A stretch of 64,000 nucleotides of DNA from Herbaspirillum sp. RTI4 (GCF_034313965.1 NZ_JAVIWQ010000002.1:1550001-1614000); one strand, 5' to 3'; shown: positions 37,428 to 47,418, numbered from the stretch's first letter. A program made the numbers and translations. Notes: generated by a model not told the origin, from the letters alone.

Positions 37428-37646
37428 CAATGTTTTGCATCTGTTTTGCATCTTTCATGCAAAGCTTGCTGACAGGCAACGCAGCGCCTTGAATTCGATT
37501 TCCTCTCTGTTTTTGTCTGGTGCGATATGCGGCGTGATGTGTGACGTGATATGCCGGTTGCACGGTGTCTGAATTGAAATTGGGCAACTGTGCGGCGTAA
37601 TTGCGGCACAATCACGTTTTTTTCGACATCGATAGGGTAGGAAAAT

Positions 37647-38300
37647 ATGCCACGCAAGCGTGCAGCAGGATTTGACAGTCAGCGCGAACTCATCATCAAA
37701 CAGGCTGCGGCCTTGTTTGCGTGTAATGGTTTTACCGCCACGACCATGAATGAAGTGGCGCAGGCGTGCAGTTTGTCGAAAGCGTCCTTGTATCACTACG
37801 TTTCCGACAAGAATGAATTGCTGGTCTATATCTGCGAAGGCCATATCGAGCGTCTGTGTGCGCTGGTGGATGAAGTGGCGCAGCAAACGCTGGAACCCGA
37901 AGCAAGGCTGCGCCTGCTGGTGCAGCGGTTTGTTGAGGAATATGCCGATGCGCAAAACGAGCATCGGGTACTGACGCAGGATGTGAAGTTCCTGCAAGCG
38001 AAGGATCAGAAGCGGATTCTCAGCGGGGAACGCAAGGTGGTCGATGCAATGGCGCAGGCAATGGTCGGCGTGCGGCCCGAGTTAGAAGCCAGCCGCATGG
38101 CAAAGCCGCTGACGATGCTGCTGTTTGGCATGATCAACTGGATGTTCATGTGGCTCAAGCCGGACGGCGGGCTGACGCATGAAAAGATGGCCGGAGTGGT
38201 ATCGGATTTGTTGTTCGGTGGAATGGGCGCGGTCAACGTGGATATTCCGGGTCTGCGCAAGCCGGCCGTAAAGAAGAAAAAGGCAGTACCCGCAGGCTGA
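37647..38300 (+). CDS. paaR: TetR-family repressor of phenylacetate catabolism
   Basis: TetR/AcrR-type regulator of 217 residues. The N-terminal helix-turn-helix covers about 12-58: AAALFACNGFTATTMNEVAQ followed by CSLSKASLYHYVSDKNELL. The C-terminal ligand domain is helical (MLLFGMINWMFMWLKPDGG) and the tail is Lys/Pro-rich. It is divergent from paaY across a region with a 14-bp palindrome, and a TetR protein replaces PaaX in many betaproteobacterial paa loci. The ligand is inferred to be phenylacetyl-CoA. Confidence 0.9.
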   Translation: MPRKRAAGFDSQRELIIKQAAALFACNGFTATTMNEVAQACSLSKASLYHYVSDKNELLVYICEGHIERLCALVDEVAQQTLEPEARLRLLVQRFVEEYADAQNEHRVLTQDVKFLQAKDQKRILSGERKVVDAMAQAMVGVRPELEASRMAKPLTMLLFGMINWMFMWLKPDGGLTHEKMAGVVSDLLFGGMGAVNVDIPGLRKPAVKKKKAVPAG

Positions 38301-38357
38301 AGAGATTTCGAGTCTCCAGGCCGGCAATAAGAAATCAAACCAATAAGGAGACAGACA

Positions 38358-39503
38358 ATGAAATCCATTCGACGACTGGCATTACTGCTGGCGATTACCG
38401 GTAGCAGCGCCGCCTACGCCGACATCACGGTCGGGGTAACACTATCGACCACTGGCCCAGCCGCTTCGCTGGGCATTCCCGAAAAAAATACGATCGCACT
38501 GCTACCGACCAGCATTGCCGGTCAGAAGATCAATTACATCGTGCTTGACGATGCGTCGGACACCACGCAAGCAGTCAAGAACACGCGCCGTTTCATTACT
38601 GAAAACAAGGCCGATCTGGTCATCGGATCGACCATCAGTCCCAACTCCTTGTCGATGACGGAAGTCGTGGCAGAAGCGCAAACACCGATGATCTCGCTGG
38701 CAGCTTCGGCGCGGATTGTCGAACCGATGGACGCCAAGAAAAAGTGGGTGTTCAAGACGCCGCAAAACGACAGCATGATGTCGTTGATGATTGTGCAGAG
38801 CATGGTCGACATGGGCGTCAAGCGCGTCGGTTTCATCGGTTTTGCCAATGCCTACGGCGAGGGCTGGTACACCGAATTCAGCAAGGCAGCGGCGATCAAG
38901 AAACTGGAAATCGTTGCCAACGAACGGTTTTCTCCAAGCGACACGTCGGCCACCGCGCAAGTATTGAAGGTGATGTCCGCCAAACCGGACGCCATCCTGA
39001 TCGCCGGTTCCGGTACGCCTGCCGTAGTGCCACAGCGCGCGCTCAAGGAACGTGGATATCAAGGGAAAATTTACCAGACGCATGGCGTTGCCAATGCGGA
39101 CTTCTTGCGACTAGGCGGGAAAATGCTGGACGGTACGCTGTTGCCATCCGGCCCGGTGTTAGTGGCGGCGCAATTGCCTGCCGATCATCCGGTGCGCAAA
39201 GTGGCGCTGGAGTATGTGCAGAAATATGAAGCGGCCTACGGCAAAGATTCCGTATCGTTGTTTGGCGGTTACGCCTGGGATGCCGGACTGCTGCTTCAGG
39301 CAGCCTTGCCGCAAGCATTGAAGAAGGCCCAACCGGGCACGCCTGAATTCCGCGCCGCCTTGCGTGAAGCGCTGGAAAACGTGAAAAATCTCAATGGCGT
39401 GCATGGGGTCTACAACATGTCGGCCACCGATCATCTGGGTCTGGATCAGCGCGCCCGGGTCATGGTCAAGATTGAAAAAGGTGCCTGGAAATACCAGCCC
39501 TGA
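38358..39503 (+). CDS. Branched-chain-type ABC substrate-binding protein, probably for phenylacetate
   Basis: Periplasmic receptor of 381 residues with signal peptide MKSIRRLALLLAITGSS and cleavage after AYA. The mature part starts DITVGVTLSTTGPAASLGIP, typical of the LivK/Peripla_BP_6 class, and continues with IVLDDASDTTQAVKNTRRF and GFANAYGEGWY. It lies between paaR and paaZ, and livH, livMG and livF follow paaZ, so all parts of one importer are interleaved with the catabolic gene. Aromatic acids are known substrates of this class in some proteobacteria. Import of phenylacetate or a related acid is inferred from context. Confidence 0.88.
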   Translation: MKSIRRLALLLAITGSSAAYADITVGVTLSTTGPAASLGIPEKNTIALLPTSIAGQKINYIVLDDASDTTQAVKNTRRFITENKADLVIGSTISPNSLSMTEVVAEAQTPMISLAASARIVEPMDAKKKWVFKTPQNDSMMSLMIVQSMVDMGVKRVGFIGFANAYGEGWYTEFSKAAAIKKLEIVANERFSPSDTSATAQVLKVMSAKPDAILIAGSGTPAVVPQRALKERGYQGKIYQTHGVANADFLRLGGKMLDGTLLPSGPVLVAAQLPADHPVRKVALEYVQKYEAAYGKDSVSLFGGYAWDAGLLLQAALPQALKKAQPGTPEFRAALREALENVKNLNGVHGVYNMSATDHLGLDQRARVMVKIEKGAWKYQP

Positions 39504-39590
39504 AATCAGCCTTGAAACATCAGCCTTGAAACATCAGCCTTGAAATATCAGCCCTGAAACATCAGCCCTGAAACATCAGCCTTGATTCAG
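39495..39590. repeat. 14-bp tandem repeat running from a gene's last codons
   Basis: A first shortened 12-bp unit CAGCCCTGAAAT, which holds the TGA stop of the receptor gene (39501-39503), is followed by five 14-bp units of the type CAGCCTTGAAACAT and a diverged sixth. Units differ by C/T and A/T changes. The array fills the space before paaZ. Confidence 0.92.
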
Positions 39591-39698
39591 ATTCAATTCT
39601 GTTTTTCAGCAATAACGCCAACCATCTCATTTTTACTTGCGGCGGGGAGGGACGTCAGGACGACGCCGCTCCCTGCCACATGACGTCACGGAGCAACG

Positions 39699-41756
39699 AT
39701 GAATCCCAACCACAGTAATACCTTGCAGAGTTTTATCGGCGGTCGCTGGATCGGCAGTACCGCTGCGCTGGCACTCAATAGCGCCATTGATGGCCGGCCT
39801 GTCGCGCATACACATGCCGAGCGCATCGATTTCGACGAAGCGCTGACGCATGCGCGCAAGCAGGGTTTGTCATCGTTGCTGGCGCTGGATTTTCAACAAC
39901 GGGCGACGCTTCTGCGCACGCTGGCCAAATATCTGAATGAGCACAAGGAAGTCCTGTACGCGATTTCGCTGCATACCGGTGCAACGCGCAGCGATAGCTG
40001 GATCGATATCGAAGGCGGTACCGGCACTTTGTTCGCGTATGCCAGCATGGGTAGCAACGAGCTGCCTTCCGGCAATCTGGTGCATGAAGGTCCCGCGTTT
40101 CCATTAGGTAAACTGGGCCAGTTCGTCGGCAGCCACATTCTGGTGCCGCGTGGCGGCGTGGCAGTGCATATCAATGCTTTCAATTTTCCGGTGTGGGGCG
40201 TGCTGGAAAAATTTGCGCCGACCTTCCTTGCCGGCATGCCGTGTATCGTCAAACCGGCAACTGCTACCAGCTATCTGACCGAAGCGCTGGTGCGGCTCAT
40301 CGATGCGTCCGGTATTTTGCCGGTCGGTAGCCTGCAACTGATTATCGGCAGTTCCGGCGACTTGCTGGATCGCTTGTTGGGACAGGATGTCGTGACCTTT
40401 ACCGGCTCGGCCGATACCGCGGCCATGCTGCGCGTGAATCCGAATCTGATTCGCCATTCGGTGCCCTTCAATGCGGAAGCCGATTCCCTCAATTGCGCCA
40501 TTCTCGGGCCGGATGTCACGCCCGACGATGAAGAGTTCGATCTGTTCGTCAAGGAAGTGGCGCGCGAAATGACCACCAAGGCCGGACAGAAATGTACGGC
40601 CATTCGTCGCGCCATCGTGCCGCGTCAGCATATCGATGCACTGACGGAGAAGCTCAGAGCGCGGCTGGCGAAAGTGACGGTGGGCGATCCGCATCTGGAC
40701 AATGTGCGCATGGGCCCGCTGGCCAGCAAAGCGCAGCAAAACGATGTGGCCGAGCGACTGGCGTTGCTGGCGCAAGGTAACGAAATCGCATTTGGTGCGA
40801 GCGATGGCTTTAATCCGCTCGGTGAGGGCGTTGCCAACGGTGCTTTCTTTGCGCCGACGCTGGTCGTTTGCCGCAATCCGCTGCTCAACGATGCGGTGCA
40901 TGATCTGGAAGCGTTTGGCCCGGTCAGCACCCTGATGGCTTACGACGATTTCGACGAAGCGCTCAATTTGGCGGCACGCGGACGCGGTAGTCTGGTCGGT
41001 AGTTTATTCACGCACGATCCAAAAGTGGCGGCAAAAGCCATTCCGGCAATGGCAGCCTGGCATGGTCGTTTGCTGATTCTCGACAAGGCCGCAGCGGCCG
41101 AATCGACCGGACATGGTTCTCCTTTGCCGCAACTCAAGCACGGCGGTCCGGGTCGCGCCGGTGGCGGCGAAGAGCTGGGCGGCGTGCGCGCCGTCAAACA
41201 TTATTTGCAACGCGCAGCAGTACAGGGCTCGCCAACCATGCTGGCGGCGGTCGTTGGCGAGCATGTGCGCGGCGCTGTGGTGCGCGAATCGGCAGTCCAT
41301 CCGTTCCGTCATCATTTTGAAGACTTGCAGATCGGCGACTCCTTGCTGACGCACCGCCGTACCGTGTCGGAAGCCGACCTGGTGAATTTCGGCGGCGTCT
41401 CCGGCGATTATTTCTACATGCACTTCGATGAAGTCGCTGCGAAAGAATCCCCGTTCGGCAAGCGCATTGCTCACGGCTATTTTGTGTTGTCTGCGGCAGC
41501 AGGCTTGTTTGTATCGCCCGCGCCGGGACCGGTGTTGGCCAATTACGGACTGGATACCTTGCGCTTCGTCAAACCGGTCGGCATCGGCGACACGATACAG
41601 GCGCGTCTGACCTGTAAGCGCAAGATTGATCGCAACCGGAAAGATGTTAACGGCGTCGGTCAGGGCGTGGTCGCCTGGGATGTTGAAGTGAGCAACCAGC
41701 TCGGTGAGCTGGTGGCTTCGTATGACATTTTGACGCTGGTCGCCAAGCACAACTAA
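39699..41756 (+). CDS. paaZ: Oxepin-CoA hydrolase / 3-oxo-5,6-dehydrosuberyl-CoA semialdehyde dehydrogenase
   Basis: Bifunctional ring-opening enzyme of 685 residues (E. coli PaaZ 681). The N-terminal aldehyde dehydrogenase domain (about 1-520) contains FNFPVWGVLEKFAPTFLAGMP, a Glu at 260 in NAEADSLN and the nucleophile Cys299 in GQKCTAIRR. The C-terminal MaoC-type (R)-hydratase domain (about 545-680) has FGGVSGDYFYMHFDE and FGKRIAHGYFVLS with its Asp/His pair. It lies on the plus strand, apart from the other paa enzymes, and is followed by a terminator hairpin. Confidence 0.95.
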   Translation: MNPNHSNTLQSFIGGRWIGSTAALALNSAIDGRPVAHTHAERIDFDEALTHARKQGLSSLLALDFQQRATLLRTLAKYLNEHKEVLYAISLHTGATRSDSWIDIEGGTGTLFAYASMGSNELPSGNLVHEGPAFPLGKLGQFVGSHILVPRGGVAVHINAFNFPVWGVLEKFAPTFLAGMPCIVKPATATSYLTEALVRLIDASGILPVGSLQLIIGSSGDLLDRLLGQDVVTFTGSADTAAMLRVNPNLIRHSVPFNAEADSLNCAILGPDVTPDDEEFDLFVKEVAREMTTKAGQKCTAIRRAIVPRQHIDALTEKLRARLAKVTVGDPHLDNVRMGPLASKAQQNDVAERLALLAQGNEIAFGASDGFNPLGEGVANGAFFAPTLVVCRNPLLNDAVHDLEAFGPVSTLMAYDDFDEALNLAARGRGSLVGSLFTHDPKVAAKAIPAMAAWHGRLLILDKAAAAESTGHGSPLPQLKHGGPGRAGGGEELGGVRAVKHYLQRAAVQGSPTMLAAVVGEHVRGAVVRESAVHPFRHHFEDLQIGDSLLTHRRTVSEADLVNFGGVSGDYFYMHFDEVAAKESPFGKRIAHGYFVLSAAAGLFVSPAPGPVLANYGLDTLRFVKPVGIGDTIQARLTCKRKIDRNRKDVNGVGQGVVAWDVEVSNQLGELVASYDILTLVAKHN

Positions 41757-41798
41757 ACGCTGTCTGGCGTAGTCATCGGGACAATCAAACTGCCCCCG

Positions 41799-41850
41799 GA
41801 GTCTCTGATTGAATGTGGCGTGCGTAGCCATTACATCAGAGGCTCTTTTA
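41799..41850 (+). terminator. Rho-independent terminator after paaZ
   Basis: Arms GAGTCTCTGAT (41799-41809) and ATCAGAGGCTC (41835-41845) pair with one G-T wobble, and an inner stem TGGC/GCCA extends the structure. TTTTAATT follows. It separates paaZ from the livH gene, so the permease genes may have their own promoter in 41851-41930. Confidence 0.7.
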
Positions 41851-41935
41851 ATTCAGTATAAAAAATACAGGCTGACGGCATCCCCCCGGATGCACGTTGA
41901 CTATGCTTCATCAAGAAGCTCATAGGGAGGAAGAC

Positions 41936-42988
41936 GTGGATCTGACAATTGTTGCCGCTCTGGTGCAGGACGGCATGACAACCGGTGCGATTTATGCGCT
42001 GCTATCGCTGGCGCTGGTACTGATCTTTTCAGTCACACGCGTCATTTTTTTACCGCAAGGCGAGTTTGCCGCTTACGGCGCGTTGACTCTGGTGGCGATA
42101 CAAAGTGGCCAGACACCGCTTACCGTGTGGCTGCTGTTGGCACTGGGAGCGGCAACCTTCGTCGCTGAAATTTCAGCCGCACTCAAATACCCGGAACGCC
42201 GTCTCCGACTGCCTCAGCGCTTGCCGCTACTGTGCGGAAAATTTCTACTGTTCCCTATCGCACTGGCCCTGCTGGCGCAATTTCTGCCGCTGGCGGCCTT
42301 GCCGATGCCGCTGCAGATTGCGCTGGCACTGGCTATCGTCGTGCCAATGGGACCGATGATTTATCGCGTCGCCTATCAACCGCTGGCGCATGCCAGCGTG
42401 CTGGTGCTGCTGATTGTGTCGCTGGGTGTGCATCTGGCGATGGTCGGTCTGGGACTGCTGATGTTCGGCCCTGAAGGATCGAATACCAAACCCTTTACCG
42501 ATGCCCAGTTGACGATCGGCGATCTGGTGATTTCGGGGCAGAGCATCGCGGTGGTCGCCACGGTGATTGCGCTGGTTATCGCCATCTATTTTTATTTTGA
42601 ACGCTCATTGTCGGGCAAGGCTCTGCGCGCCACGGCCGTCAACCGGCTCGGTGCGCGGCTGGTGGGCATCGGCACCAATCAGGCGGGCAAGCTGGCTTTG
42701 ACGCTGGGGGCCGGCATCGGTGCGGTGTGCGGCATGTTGATCGCGCCGTTCACCATCATCAGTTACGAATCGGGATTCCTGATTGCGCTCAAAGGTTTCG
42801 TCGGCGCGATTTTCGGCGGACTGGCCAGTTATCCGCTGGCAGTGGCCGGTTCGGTGGGCGTCGGTTTGCTGGAAAGCTTCTCTTCGTTCTGGGCCAGTTC
42901 GTTCAAGGACTTGATTGTATTCACCGTGATTATTCCCGTATTGGTGTGGCGTTCGCTCTCCAGCACGCATATGGATGAAGAAGCTTAA
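41936..42988 (+). CDS. Branched-chain-type ABC transporter permease (LivH family)
   Basis: Inner-membrane permease of 350 residues with 8-9 hydrophobic segments. The N-terminal phrase [23 protein letters not shown] is typical of LivH, as is [15 protein letters not shown] transmembrane content; the EAA-like loop is [20 protein letters not shown]. The start is a GTG at 41936 with AGGGAGGA five bases upstream; an upstream TTG/ATG in frame lacks a site. It forms a unit with the fused LivMG and LivF proteins directly downstream. The central segment (about 60-120) is hydrophobic and longer than usual for LivH. Confidence 0.88.
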   Translation: MDLTIVAALVQDGMTTGAIYALLSLALVLIFSVTRVIFLPQGEFAAYGALTLVAIQSGQTPLTVWLLLALGAATFVAEISAALKYPERRLRLPQRLPLLCGKFLLFPIALALLAQFLPLAALPMPLQIALALAIVVPMGPMIYRVAYQPLAHASVLVLLIVSLGVHLAMVGLGLLMFGPEGSNTKPFTDAQLTIGDLVISGQSIAVVATVIALVIAIYFYFERSLSGKALRATAVNRLGARLVGIGTNQAGKLALTLGAGIGAVCGMLIAPFTIISYESGFLIALKGFVGAIFGGLASYPLAVAGSVGVGLLESFSSFWASSFKDLIVFTVIIPVLVWRSLSSTHMDEEA

Positions 42989-42998
42989 AGGCGCGCAC

Positions 42999-44798
42999 AT
43001 GAAAAAAAATACTCTGTTGTCCGCTGCATTGGCGGCATTGCCGGTGGCGGTCTTTTTGCTAGTCCTGTTGCTGCCATTGCTGCCGGTACCGGCGTTCTGG
43101 ATCACTTTATTGTCGTATGTCGGCTTGTACAGCATCGTTACGCTGGGGCTGGTGTTGCTGACCGGTGTGGCTGGCCTGACTTCGTTCGGACAGGCTGCGT
43201 TCGTTGGTATCGGCGCGTATGCAACGGCGTATCTGACCACGCAATACGACTTGTCGCCGTGGCTCAGTCTGCTGGCGGGTTTGCTCATTACCGGCGTCTC
43301 GGCCTTGCTGATTGGCGCGTTTACCATGCGCTTGTCGGGCCACTATCTGCCCTTGAGCACGATCGCCTGGGGCCTGTCCCTGTATTACCTGTTCGGCAAT
43401 CTCGATAGTCTGGGCAAGTACGACGGCATCGGCGGCATTCCCTCGATTGCGCTGTTTGGCTTTGAATTCAATAGCGTCCGCTCTATGTATTTCCTGATCT
43501 GGTGCGCGGTGATTCTGTCGCTGGTATCGGTCAAGAATTTTCTGAATTCCCGGCCGGGCCGCGCGGTGCGTGCGCTGAAGTCGGGCTATGTCATGCCGGA
43601 ATCGATGGGCGTCAATACGCCCTGGATGAAAATCGTCATCTTCGTCTATGCCGCGATGCTGGCGAGCGTGTCTGGCTGGCTGTATGCGCATTTACAACAT
43701 GCGGTCAATCCCACGCCCTTCGGTTTGAAATACGGGATCGATTATTTGCTGATGGCGGTCGTCGGCGGTGCCGGTTTCGTGTGGGGCGCTTTGCTCGGGG
43801 CCGGAGTCATTACGGTGCTCGGTTATTTCTTGCAGGAGTATTTGCCGGGCTTGCTGGGTTCCGGCGGCAATTTCGACATGATCGTCTTTGGCGTCTTGCT
43901 GGTGCTGTTTTTGCAGTATGCCAATGAGGGGTTGTGGCCTTTTATCCAGATGCGCTTTCCCGGCAAACCGCCGGCACTGGCACCGGACGATGCTCCGCCA
44001 TTACTGCAAAAGACCAAGCCCGAAAAAGGCGAAATCATTCTGGAGCTGGTGGCAGCGCGCAAGCAGTTCGGCGGACTGGTGGCGGTCAACGACGTCAGCT
44101 TCTCGGTCAAGGCTGGCGAGATCGTGGGCCTGATCGGCCCTAACGGCGCGGGGAAATCGACCACGTTCAACTTAGTAACCGGCGTATTGCCCGCGAGTGG
44201 TGGAAAGATTCATTACCGGCAACAGTCGATTGCAGGCCTGTCCTCGCGCCAGATCGTGCGACGTGGATTGGCGCGAACATTCCAGCATGTGCGTCTGGTT
44301 GCGGGCATGAGCGTGCTGGAGAATGTAGCGATCGGGGCGCATCTGCGCGGCGATCATGCAGCGCAGGGCGGCGTGCTGGCGAGCATTTTTCGCTGTAACC
44401 GAGAGGAAGAACGCAAAATTTTGTTCGAAGCGCGACGGCAGCTGGAGCGCGTCGGTCTGGGTGATTTGCTCTATCGTCCGGCGGGTAGTCTGGCGTTGGG
44501 TCAGCAGCGGATTGTCGAAATCGCACGCGCCTTGTGTTGCGATCCGGCGCTATTGCTGCTTGACGAGCCAGCGGCTGGTTTGCGTTATCAGGAAAAGCAG
44601 GCGCTCTCCGATTTGCTGAAAAAACTCAGGGGCGAAGGCATGGCCGTGTTGTTGGTGGAGCATGACATGGATTTCGTGATGCAACTGACCGACCATATCG
44701 TCGTCATGGAATTCGGCGCGAAAATTGCCGAAGGTTCGCCCGCGCAAATTCAAGTGCATCCGGCCGTGCTGGAAGCGTATCTCGGAGGTGTGGAATGA
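42999..44798 (+). CDS. Fused ABC permease-ATPase (LivM-LivG fusion)
   Basis: One 599-residue chain joins the LivM-type membrane subunit (about 1-325: FGQAAFVGIGAYATAYL, GHYLPLSTIAWGLSLYYL, RAVRALKSGYVMPESMGVNT) to a LivG-type ATPase (about 340-595). The ATPase has Walker A GPNGAGKST, FQHVRLVAGMSV, Walker B LLLLDEPAAGL, and VEHDMDFVM; the signature LALGQQR replaces the usual LSGGQ. Such fusions fix a 1:1 ratio of the two subunits. The ATG at 42999 is preferred to one at 42975, which would overlap livH. It overlaps livF by 4 bases. Confidence 0.92.
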   Translation: MKKNTLLSAALAALPVAVFLLVLLLPLLPVPAFWITLLSYVGLYSIVTLGLVLLTGVAGLTSFGQAAFVGIGAYATAYLTTQYDLSPWLSLLAGLLITGVSALLIGAFTMRLSGHYLPLSTIAWGLSLYYLFGNLDSLGKYDGIGGIPSIALFGFEFNSVRSMYFLIWCAVILSLVSVKNFLNSRPGRAVRALKSGYVMPESMGVNTPWMKIVIFVYAAMLASVSGWLYAHLQHAVNPTPFGLKYGIDYLLMAVVGGAGFVWGALLGAGVITVLGYFLQEYLPGLLGSGGNFDMIVFGVLLVLFLQYANEGLWPFIQMRFPGKPPALAPDDAPPLLQKTKPEKGEIILELVAARKQFGGLVAVNDVSFSVKAGEIVGLIGPNGAGKSTTFNLVTGVLPASGGKIHYRQQSIAGLSSRQIVRRGLARTFQHVRLVAGMSVLENVAIGAHLRGDHAAQGGVLASIFRCNREEERKILFEARRQLERVGLGDLLYRPAGSLALGQQRIVEIARALCCDPALLLLDEPAAGLRYQEKQALSDLLKKLRGEGMAVLLVEHDMDFVMQLTDHIVVMEFGAKIAEGSPAQIQVHPAVLEAYLGGVE

Positions 44799-45550
44799 CG
44801 ACCCCAAAAATCTTGCTGGAAGTCAGCGATCTGCACGCCCATTACGGCAAAGTCGAGGCCCTGCACGGGGCCAGTATCCGCATTGCGGAAGGGCAGATCG
44901 TGACCGTGATCGGGCCTAACGGCGCGGGTAAATCGACCTTGCTCAATGCCATCATGGGTTCCTTGCCGGCGACTGGTACGGCCAGCGGTTCGGTGGTGTA
45001 TCTGGGCCATAACCTCAATGGCATGGAGATCGAGGAGCGCGTGGCGTTTGGGCTGAGTCTGGTGCCGGAGCGGCGCGAATTGTTTGCCAGCATGAGCGTG
45101 GAAGTCAATCTGGAACTCGGCGCGTACAAGCGTAAAAAGAATGGCGAGAAAAACTATATGGATCAGTTGGAGATGGTCTACGCCTTGTTCCCCAAACTCA
45201 TGCAGCGTCGCAAGCAAGCGGCCGGCACCATGTCCGGCGGCGAACGGCAAATGCTGGCAGTGGGACGGGCGCTGATGGCCAAGCCGCAGGTGCTGATGCT
45301 CGATGAACCTAGCCTGGGACTGGCACCGCTGATTACCAAGGAAATTTTCCGCATCATCAGCGAATTGCGCAAGACCGGCGTGGCGACTTTGCTGATCGAA
45401 CAAAATGCGCGCGCAGCCTTGCAGGTGGCCGATTATGCCTATGTGCTTGAAATGGGCGCGCTGGCAATGGAAGGCCCGGCAGCGGAGCTGGCGTCGAATC
45501 CGCAGATTATTGAAAGTTATCTGGGCTTTGCGAAAAAGGAAGCGGCGTAA
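44795..45550 (+). CDS. Branched-chain-type ABC transporter ATPase (LivF family)
   Basis: Second ATPase of the importer, 251 residues. Walker A is GPNGAGKST, signature MSGGERQML, Walker B VLMLDEPSLGLAPL, and the H-loop region IEQNARAALQVADYAYVLE is LivF-like. It starts within an ATGA overlap with the fused LivMG gene. It ends the plus-strand phenylacetate transport genes, and only 9 bases separate it from the converging prpR stop, with no visible terminator hairpin. Confidence 0.94.
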   Translation: MTTPKILLEVSDLHAHYGKVEALHGASIRIAEGQIVTVIGPNGAGKSTLLNAIMGSLPATGTASGSVVYLGHNLNGMEIEERVAFGLSLVPERRELFASMSVEVNLELGAYKRKKNGEKNYMDQLEMVYALFPKLMQRRKQAAGTMSGGERQMLAVGRALMAKPQVLMLDEPSLGLAPLITKEIFRIISELRKTGVATLLIEQNARAALQVADYAYVLEMGALAMEGPAAELASNPQIIESYLGFAKKEAA

Positions 45551-45559
45551 GATTCACCA

Positions 45560-47221
45560 TCACTGCGCTTTCAGCTTGCGCCATAAGGTAGTGCGGCTGA
45601 TGCCGAGGAAGGCGGCTGCCGCAGCGCGGTCGCCATCGAAGCGCTTCAGGACGTCATTCAGGTTTTCCGGTATGCCGGTTGCTATTGCAGGGGGCGCTTC
45701 GGTTGAGATTCCTGCTGCGTTGTTGGCGGCATGCCCCACATCAGCCTTCACGGCAGTGGTCAGAATTTCCGGCGCGATGCGCGCAATCAGGTTCGGCGTC
45801 AGTGCCTGCAAGGGTTCTGCCGCCAGGAATAGCGCCAGACGTTCCATCACATTGCGCAGTTCGCGCACATTGCCGGGCCAGTTGTGCGCTGTCAGCAGAG
45901 TCTGGCAATGGACGATTTCAGCGGAGAGGTTGGGGTGCGGTCGCACATCCAGCGCCGCCATGGCGTTTTTGAGGCACCACTCGGCCAGCGGCACGATATC
46001 TTCGCGTCGTTCGCGCAGGGGCGGCAGTCTTAGCCGCAACACTGCCAGCCGGTAAAACAGATCAGCGCGAAAACGTCCGTCGCGCACCCGTTGTTCCAGA
46101 TCGCAATGGGTGGCGCTGAGGATGCGCACATCGACCGGAATCGGCCTTGAGCTGCCGACCCGCACTACTTCCCGTTCTTCCAGCACGCGCAGCAGCCGTG
46201 TTTGCAGTCCCAGCGGCATTTCGCCGATTTCATCGAGGAACAGGGTGCCGCCATGCGCGGCTTCAAACAATCCGGCGCGACCGCCCCGGCGCGAGCCGGT
46301 AAAAGCGCCTTCTTCGTAGCCGAATAATTCGGATTCCAGCAAGGATTCTGCCAGTGCGCCGCAATTGACGGCGACGAAGGGCCGATGCTCCGAGGCCCGG
46401 CCTTGCGTGCGAGGATGTTCGCGATGGATGGCCTGCGCCACCAGTTCCTTGCCGCTGCCGGTTTCGCCCTCAATCAAGACCGTGGCAGGCGAGCGGGCGA
46501 ATAGCGTGACGGCGTCGCGCACGGTGTCCATGGCAGCCGAGGTGCCGCGCAGATCGCTGAGGCGGTGGCGGGTGCGCAGAGCGGCGGCGACCGGCACATT
46601 GCGTCCGCGTTGCACTTCCAGTTGCGTGAGTCTGGCCAGTTCCAGTGCATCGTCGAAGGCCTGGCGTATGGTGGCTGGGGAGTAGACGAAGATACCGTGT
46701 AGTCCTGCTTCTTCGGCCAGATCGGTAATCAGCCCGGCGCCGACGATGGCCTTGATTCCGGCCGCTTTCAATTCAATGAGCTGGGCGCGCGCGTCTTCTT
46801 CGGTGGCATAGGTGCGTTGCACGATGTCGAGTTCGAACGTGGCCTGGAAGTCGGCCAGCTCGGGCAGGGTGCGCTGGTACATGATGAGGCCGATATGCGG
46901 TGTCAGGCGACGCGCCTGCGCCAATGCGCGCAGGATGTCGAAACCGCTGGCCTTGGCGGTGATGACCGGTACCGACAGCCGGTTTTTCAGGTAAGCGCCG
47001 TTGGAACCGGCGGCGATGATGGCGTCGCAGCGTTCGTGATCGAGCCGTGCGCGGATATGCCGTACCGCGTCGTCGAAGCCGAGATTGATCGGTTCGATGA
47101 TGGCCTGATCGTCGTATTCGAGGCTGATGTCGCGGAACAAGTCGGACAGGCGCGATACCGATACCGTCCAGATGACGGGTTTGTCGGTTTGCTCATGGGT
47201 GAAGGAGTTGGGTTGTTTCAT
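45560..47221 (-). CDS. prpR: Propionate catabolism regulator PrpR, sigma-54 activator
   Basis: Enhancer-binding activator of 553 residues. The N-terminal PrpR_N domain (about 15-195) resembles PrpR and senses 2-methylcitrate in studied enterobacteria. The AAA+ domain (about 225-460) has Walker A GETGSGKE, the sigma-54 contact loop GAFTGS and [21 protein letters not shown] with Walker B. A Fis-type helix-turn-helix closes the chain ([20 protein letters not shown]). It is divergent from prpB across a region with a sigma-54 promoter and a dyad, so it should activate prpBCD. Confidence 0.95.
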   Translation of the reverse strand: MKQPNSFTHEQTDKPVIWTVSVSRLSDLFRDISLEYDDQAIIEPINLGFDDAVRHIRARLDHERCDAIIAAGSNGAYLKNRLSVPVITAKASGFDILRALAQARRLTPHIGLIMYQRTLPELADFQATFELDIVQRTYATEEDARAQLIELKAAGIKAIVGAGLITDLAEEAGLHGIFVYSPATIRQAFDDALELARLTQLEVQRGRNVPVAAALRTRHRLSDLRGTSAAMDTVRDAVTLFARSPATVLIEGETGSGKELVAQAIHREHPRTQGRASEHRPFVAVNCGALAESLLESELFGYEEGAFTGSRRGGRAGLFEAAHGGTLFLDEIGEMPLGLQTRLLRVLEEREVVRVGSSRPIPVDVRILSATHCDLEQRVRDGRFRADLFYRLAVLRLRLPPLRERREDIVPLAEWCLKNAMAALDVRPHPNLSAEIVHCQTLLTAHNWPGNVRELRNVMERLALFLAAEPLQALTPNLIARIAPEILTTAVKADVGHAANNAAGISTEAPPAIATGIPENLNDVLKRFDGDRAAAAAFLGISRTTLWRKLKAQ

Positions 47222-47233
47222 TTTTGTTTCAGG

Positions 47234-47261
47234 TGTTTCATTTTAAATTCAAGTTGAAACA
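47234..47261. promoter_or_regulatory. Dyad TGTTTCA-N14-TGAAACA, candidate PrpR site
   Basis: TGTTTCA (47234-47240) and TGAAACA (47255-47261) are 14 bases apart, about 150 bases upstream of the sigma-54 promoter. The distance suits an enhancer for PrpR. A third TGTTTCA-like copy occurs near 47224-47231. The dyad also lies immediately ahead of the prpR start, allowing autoregulation. Confidence 0.55.
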
Positions 47262-47402
47262 TTGTAACGCACTATGCAACGTCGGCTGGCTCGTGCGTGG
47301 AATGTGTTTTTCACCGGTTTTTCGCGGTAAGCGATTGATTTTTATCATCAAATTTTTTATGGCGGCGAAATCGGCTTGCCTGGTCGACGTCTGATTCAAC
47401 GA

Positions 47403-47418
47403 TGGCACGCCGTTTGCA
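47403..47418 (+). promoter_or_regulatory. Sigma-54 (-24/-12) promoter of prpB
   Basis: TGGCACG-N4-TTGCA matches the -24/-12 consensus fully, with the GG and GC elements 12 bases apart. Transcription would begin near 47429, about 100 bases before the prpB ATG. A sigma-54 promoter fits exactly with the PrpR-type activator encoded divergently. The remainder of 47222-47528 shows no gene. Confidence 0.9.
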
